Part shown: positions 33,319 to 34,808 of the stretch, piece by piece
Numbering within the stretch: the first letter of the stretch is position 1
Layout of the letters: every line of letters begins with the position of its first letter
Notes under the pieces: generated by a model
Told to the model about the DNA's origin: nothing
Databases searched by the model: none
The model's input: the letters and a program-made list of their open reading frames with translations, nothing else
Source of the DNA: Desulfotomaculum sp.
GTDB lineage: Bacteria > Bacillota > Desulfotomaculia > Desulfotomaculales > Nap2-2B
Assembly: GCA_003485325.1 (NCBI GenBank)
Contig: DMZI01000068.1
Span: 1-34,808, forward strand
Direction: 5' to 3'
Length of the DNA stretch: 34,808 bases
Made by a program: the position numbers and the translations under genes

Positions 33319-34392
33319 ATGAGTTTTAATCTTCAAGGAATTTTGCGCCGGGATTTGAATGTAATTGTGCCCTACGAAGCACCAAGGGTTGGCGAGGGGA
33401 TTATTAAACTTGACGCCAATGAAAACCCTTTTGAATTCCCGGAAAACATAATTAAAGAAATCTGGGAGCGTTTAAAACATACGTTCACGAGGTATCCTGA
33501 TCCGATGTCAACTGAGCTTATTGAGGCTTTGTCCGAACATACGGGTGTGCCAAAAGAAGGGATAATGGCCGGCAACGGTTCAGACGAACTTATCTTGAAT
33601 ATTTTGCTTGTTTTTGGAAACGGGGGACATGTAATTATACCTACCCCGACTTTCTCAATGTACCGTATTCACAGCCTGATTGCCGGGGCTAAACCCGTCG
33701 AAGTTCCCAGAGGTTCAAAATTTGAGGTGGATATTTCTGCTGTTGCTGAAGTCTGCAAAAGTTATCAGGCGCGTGTGGTGATTATTTGTTCACCGAATAA
33801 TCCTACAGCCAATACTACCCCGGTTGAGGATATTAAACGTCTTTTGGAACAAAGCGAAGCGTTGATTGTAGTTGATGAGGCCTATATAGAGTTTGGCGGT
33901 GAAAGCTGCCTTAAGTTATTGAACAAGTATCCAAACCTTGTTGTCCTGCGTACATTTTCCAAGGCTTTTGGCCTGGCGGGGCTAAGGGTCGGCTACCTTC
34001 TGGGCAATCCTGAGGTTGTTAAAGAAATACATAGGGTAAAGCAGCCTTTCAACTTGAATACTTTCTCACAGCTGGCTGCCAGAACGGCATTGTCCAATAA
34101 CAGTGAGTTTAAGTCGCTGGTTGGACAAATATTGTCAATGCGGGACAAGCTGATTGAGGAAATGTCGTTAATTAAGAATGTCACCGTATTTCCCAGCGAG
34201 GCTAATTTTATACTTTTCCGCACACAACTAAAGGGCAAGGAAGTTTTTGAGAGCCTTTTAAAAAAGGGTGTCCTGATTCGCAATGTATATGCGCCGGGCA
34301 TTGAAGACTGCCTGCGGGTTACTGTGGGCCGGGAAAATGAGAATAGGTTTTTTTTGGATAGTTTAAAGGCTGTTTTAAAAGGGGACGGTTAG
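33319..34392 (+). CDS. hisC: Histidinol-phosphate aminotransferase
   Basis: HisC transaminates imidazole acetol phosphate with glutamate to histidinol phosphate. The 357-residue fold-type I PLP enzyme has LDANENPFEFPENI at the N-terminus, GNGSDELILNI, SPNNPTANTTPVEDI, VDEAYIEFGG and the Schiff-base lysine in TFSKAFGLAGLRVGY near residue 215. The ATG immediately follows the hisD stop (TGAATG), and GGGGGT serves as ribosome site. No hisB or other his gene follows; instead the repeat region begins four bases after the stop. Confidence 0.94.
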   Translation: MSFNLQGILRRDLNVIVPYEAPRVGEGIIKLDANENPFEFPENIIKEIWERLKHTFTRYPDPMSTELIEALSEHTGVPKEGIMAGNGSDELILNILLVFGNGGHVIIPTPTFSMYRIHSLIAGAKPVEVPRGSKFEVDISAVAEVCKSYQARVVIICSPNNPTANTTPVEDIKRLLEQSEALIVVDEAYIEFGGESCLKLLNKYPNLVVLRTFSKAFGLAGLRVGYLLGNPEVVKEIHRVKQPFNLNTFSQLAARTALSNNSEFKSLVGQILSMRDKLIEEMSLIKNVTVFPSEANFILFRTQLKGKEVFESLLKKGVLIRNVYAPGIEDCLRVTVGRENENRFFLDSLKAVLKGDG

Positions 34393-34395
34393 CAA

Positions 34396-34506
34396 AAGGA
34401 TGAAAATTCATCAGCAAAGGAAGGGCAATGCCTTAAGTGTGATTTTGAGTCTTGCAAACATGAGCACGCTTAGCAGTTGAACTTCCTAATGCAAGTCAAT
34501 TTTCAG
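34396..34506. repeat. Dispersed intergenic repeat, modules B and C
   Basis: Module B (34396-34443) aligns without gaps to 976-1023, 41 of 48 identical. After 18 bases, module C (34462-34506) aligns to the copy after purD. The copy starts just behind the hisC stop and seems to lack module A at its left end. Confidence 0.75.
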
Positions 34507-34808
34507 AATAGAGTAGGCCGCCGTATTCACCATTCGCTAAATGCTTCGTGCCGGCGCCCCAATCGGCTTGCTTCGGACAGGGACAGGCGATGCTGCAAAG
34601 GCGGCTAAGCATTCTTCAATGTAAGATTATTCTCAGGATAGACACCCATGCTGCCAATGCAGCGCCAGCAGGTGATGAAAAAGTAAGCATTCAGTAAAAC
34701 CGTCCAAAAGGCACGGTGTTGTCAACAGCGAACGAATTGCGAAGCGCCGGTAACAGCAGCCGGCGAAGCGAGGGTAACAGGACAGCGGTGCGAAACCAGC
34801 GGCACACT
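34507..34808. other. Non-coding tail rich in inverted repeats
   Basis: I see no credible gene here. Besides the repeat copy at 34603-34680, it holds the hairpin CGCCGG/CCGGCG at 34745-34765 and repeated short words such as GGTAACAG and GCGAAGCG near 34740-34780. The sequence is more GC-rich than the genes and probably continues past the window. Confidence 0.45.
34603..34680. repeat. Dispersed intergenic repeat, diverged modules C and A
   Basis: CTAAGCATTCTTCAATGTAA with TTCTCAGGATAG is a shortened module C. Module A follows at 34641: GACACCCATGCTGCCAATGC and then AGCGCCAGCAGGTGATGAAA. Its hairpin GCTGC-CAAT-GCAGC (34650-34663) has different bases from the purD copy but the same pairing. Confidence 0.55.

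Noticed and set aside
34788..34792. GTGCG as the 5' end of a group II intron
   Set aside because: Five bases match the intron start consensus, but no further domain can be tested before the window ends.

Overview
The window looks like a chromosome segment from an endospore-forming Firmicute of class Clostridia, probably Desulfotomaculum/Pelotomaculum-like (inference from gene content and sequence style; no search was run). Supporting signs are a YlbJ sporulation membrane protein behind a sigma-E-like promoter, a PurF with propeptide and Fe-S cysteines, purine genes in the Firmicute-type order, many TTG/GTG starts with strong AGGAGG-type ribosome binding sites, and moderate GC content.

Layout. 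(1) 1-1034: remains of a UbiB/AarF-type gene with its kinase core missing and a frameshift, followed by a dispersed intergenic repeat. (2) 1035-8284: single genes and small units: ylbJ (-), a metallophosphoesterase (+), a class I aminotransferase (-), a HAD phosphatase (+), 3-hydroxybutyryl-CoA dehydrogenase (-), the overlapping pair lspA-rluD (+), and a membrane-anchored lipoprotein-like protein (+). (3) 8271-17504 (-): a tight four-gene operon malQ, treZ, GH57/DUF3536, treY, which would convert alpha-glucan or maltooligosaccharides into trehalose. (4) 17566-21640: an accessory zone with two 3'-truncated members of one uncharacterised protein family on either side of a SWIM zinc-finger gene and a hicA-hicB toxin-antitoxin pair, whose promoter contains a perfect 16-bp palindrome. 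One truncated copy is frameshifted by what looks like an exact 20-bp palindrome insertion. (5) 21743-31912 (+): a purine salvage and biosynthesis operon, hpt-guaA-purE-purB-purF-purM-purN-purH-purD, with a clear vegetative promoter in front. purK, purC, purS, purQ and purL are absent here. (6) 32029-34392 (+): hisD-hisC, then about 400 bp of non-coding repeat modules to the window end.

How genes work together. The nine purine genes cover several IMP-synthesis steps (PurF, D, N, M, E, B, H), the GMP branch (GuaA) and salvage (Hpt). TreY and TreZ form the two-step maltooligosyl-trehalose route. MalQ and the GH57 protein probably prepare the chains.

The least ordinary material is the mosaic intergenic repeat family (modules A, B and C, found near ubiB/ylbJ, purD/hisD and after hisC), whose small hairpin keeps pairing while its bases change, and the decayed copies of the uncharacterised protein family. 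I did not find a CRISPR array, tRNA, rRNA, known riboswitch, complete transposase or recognised defence system beyond HicAB.
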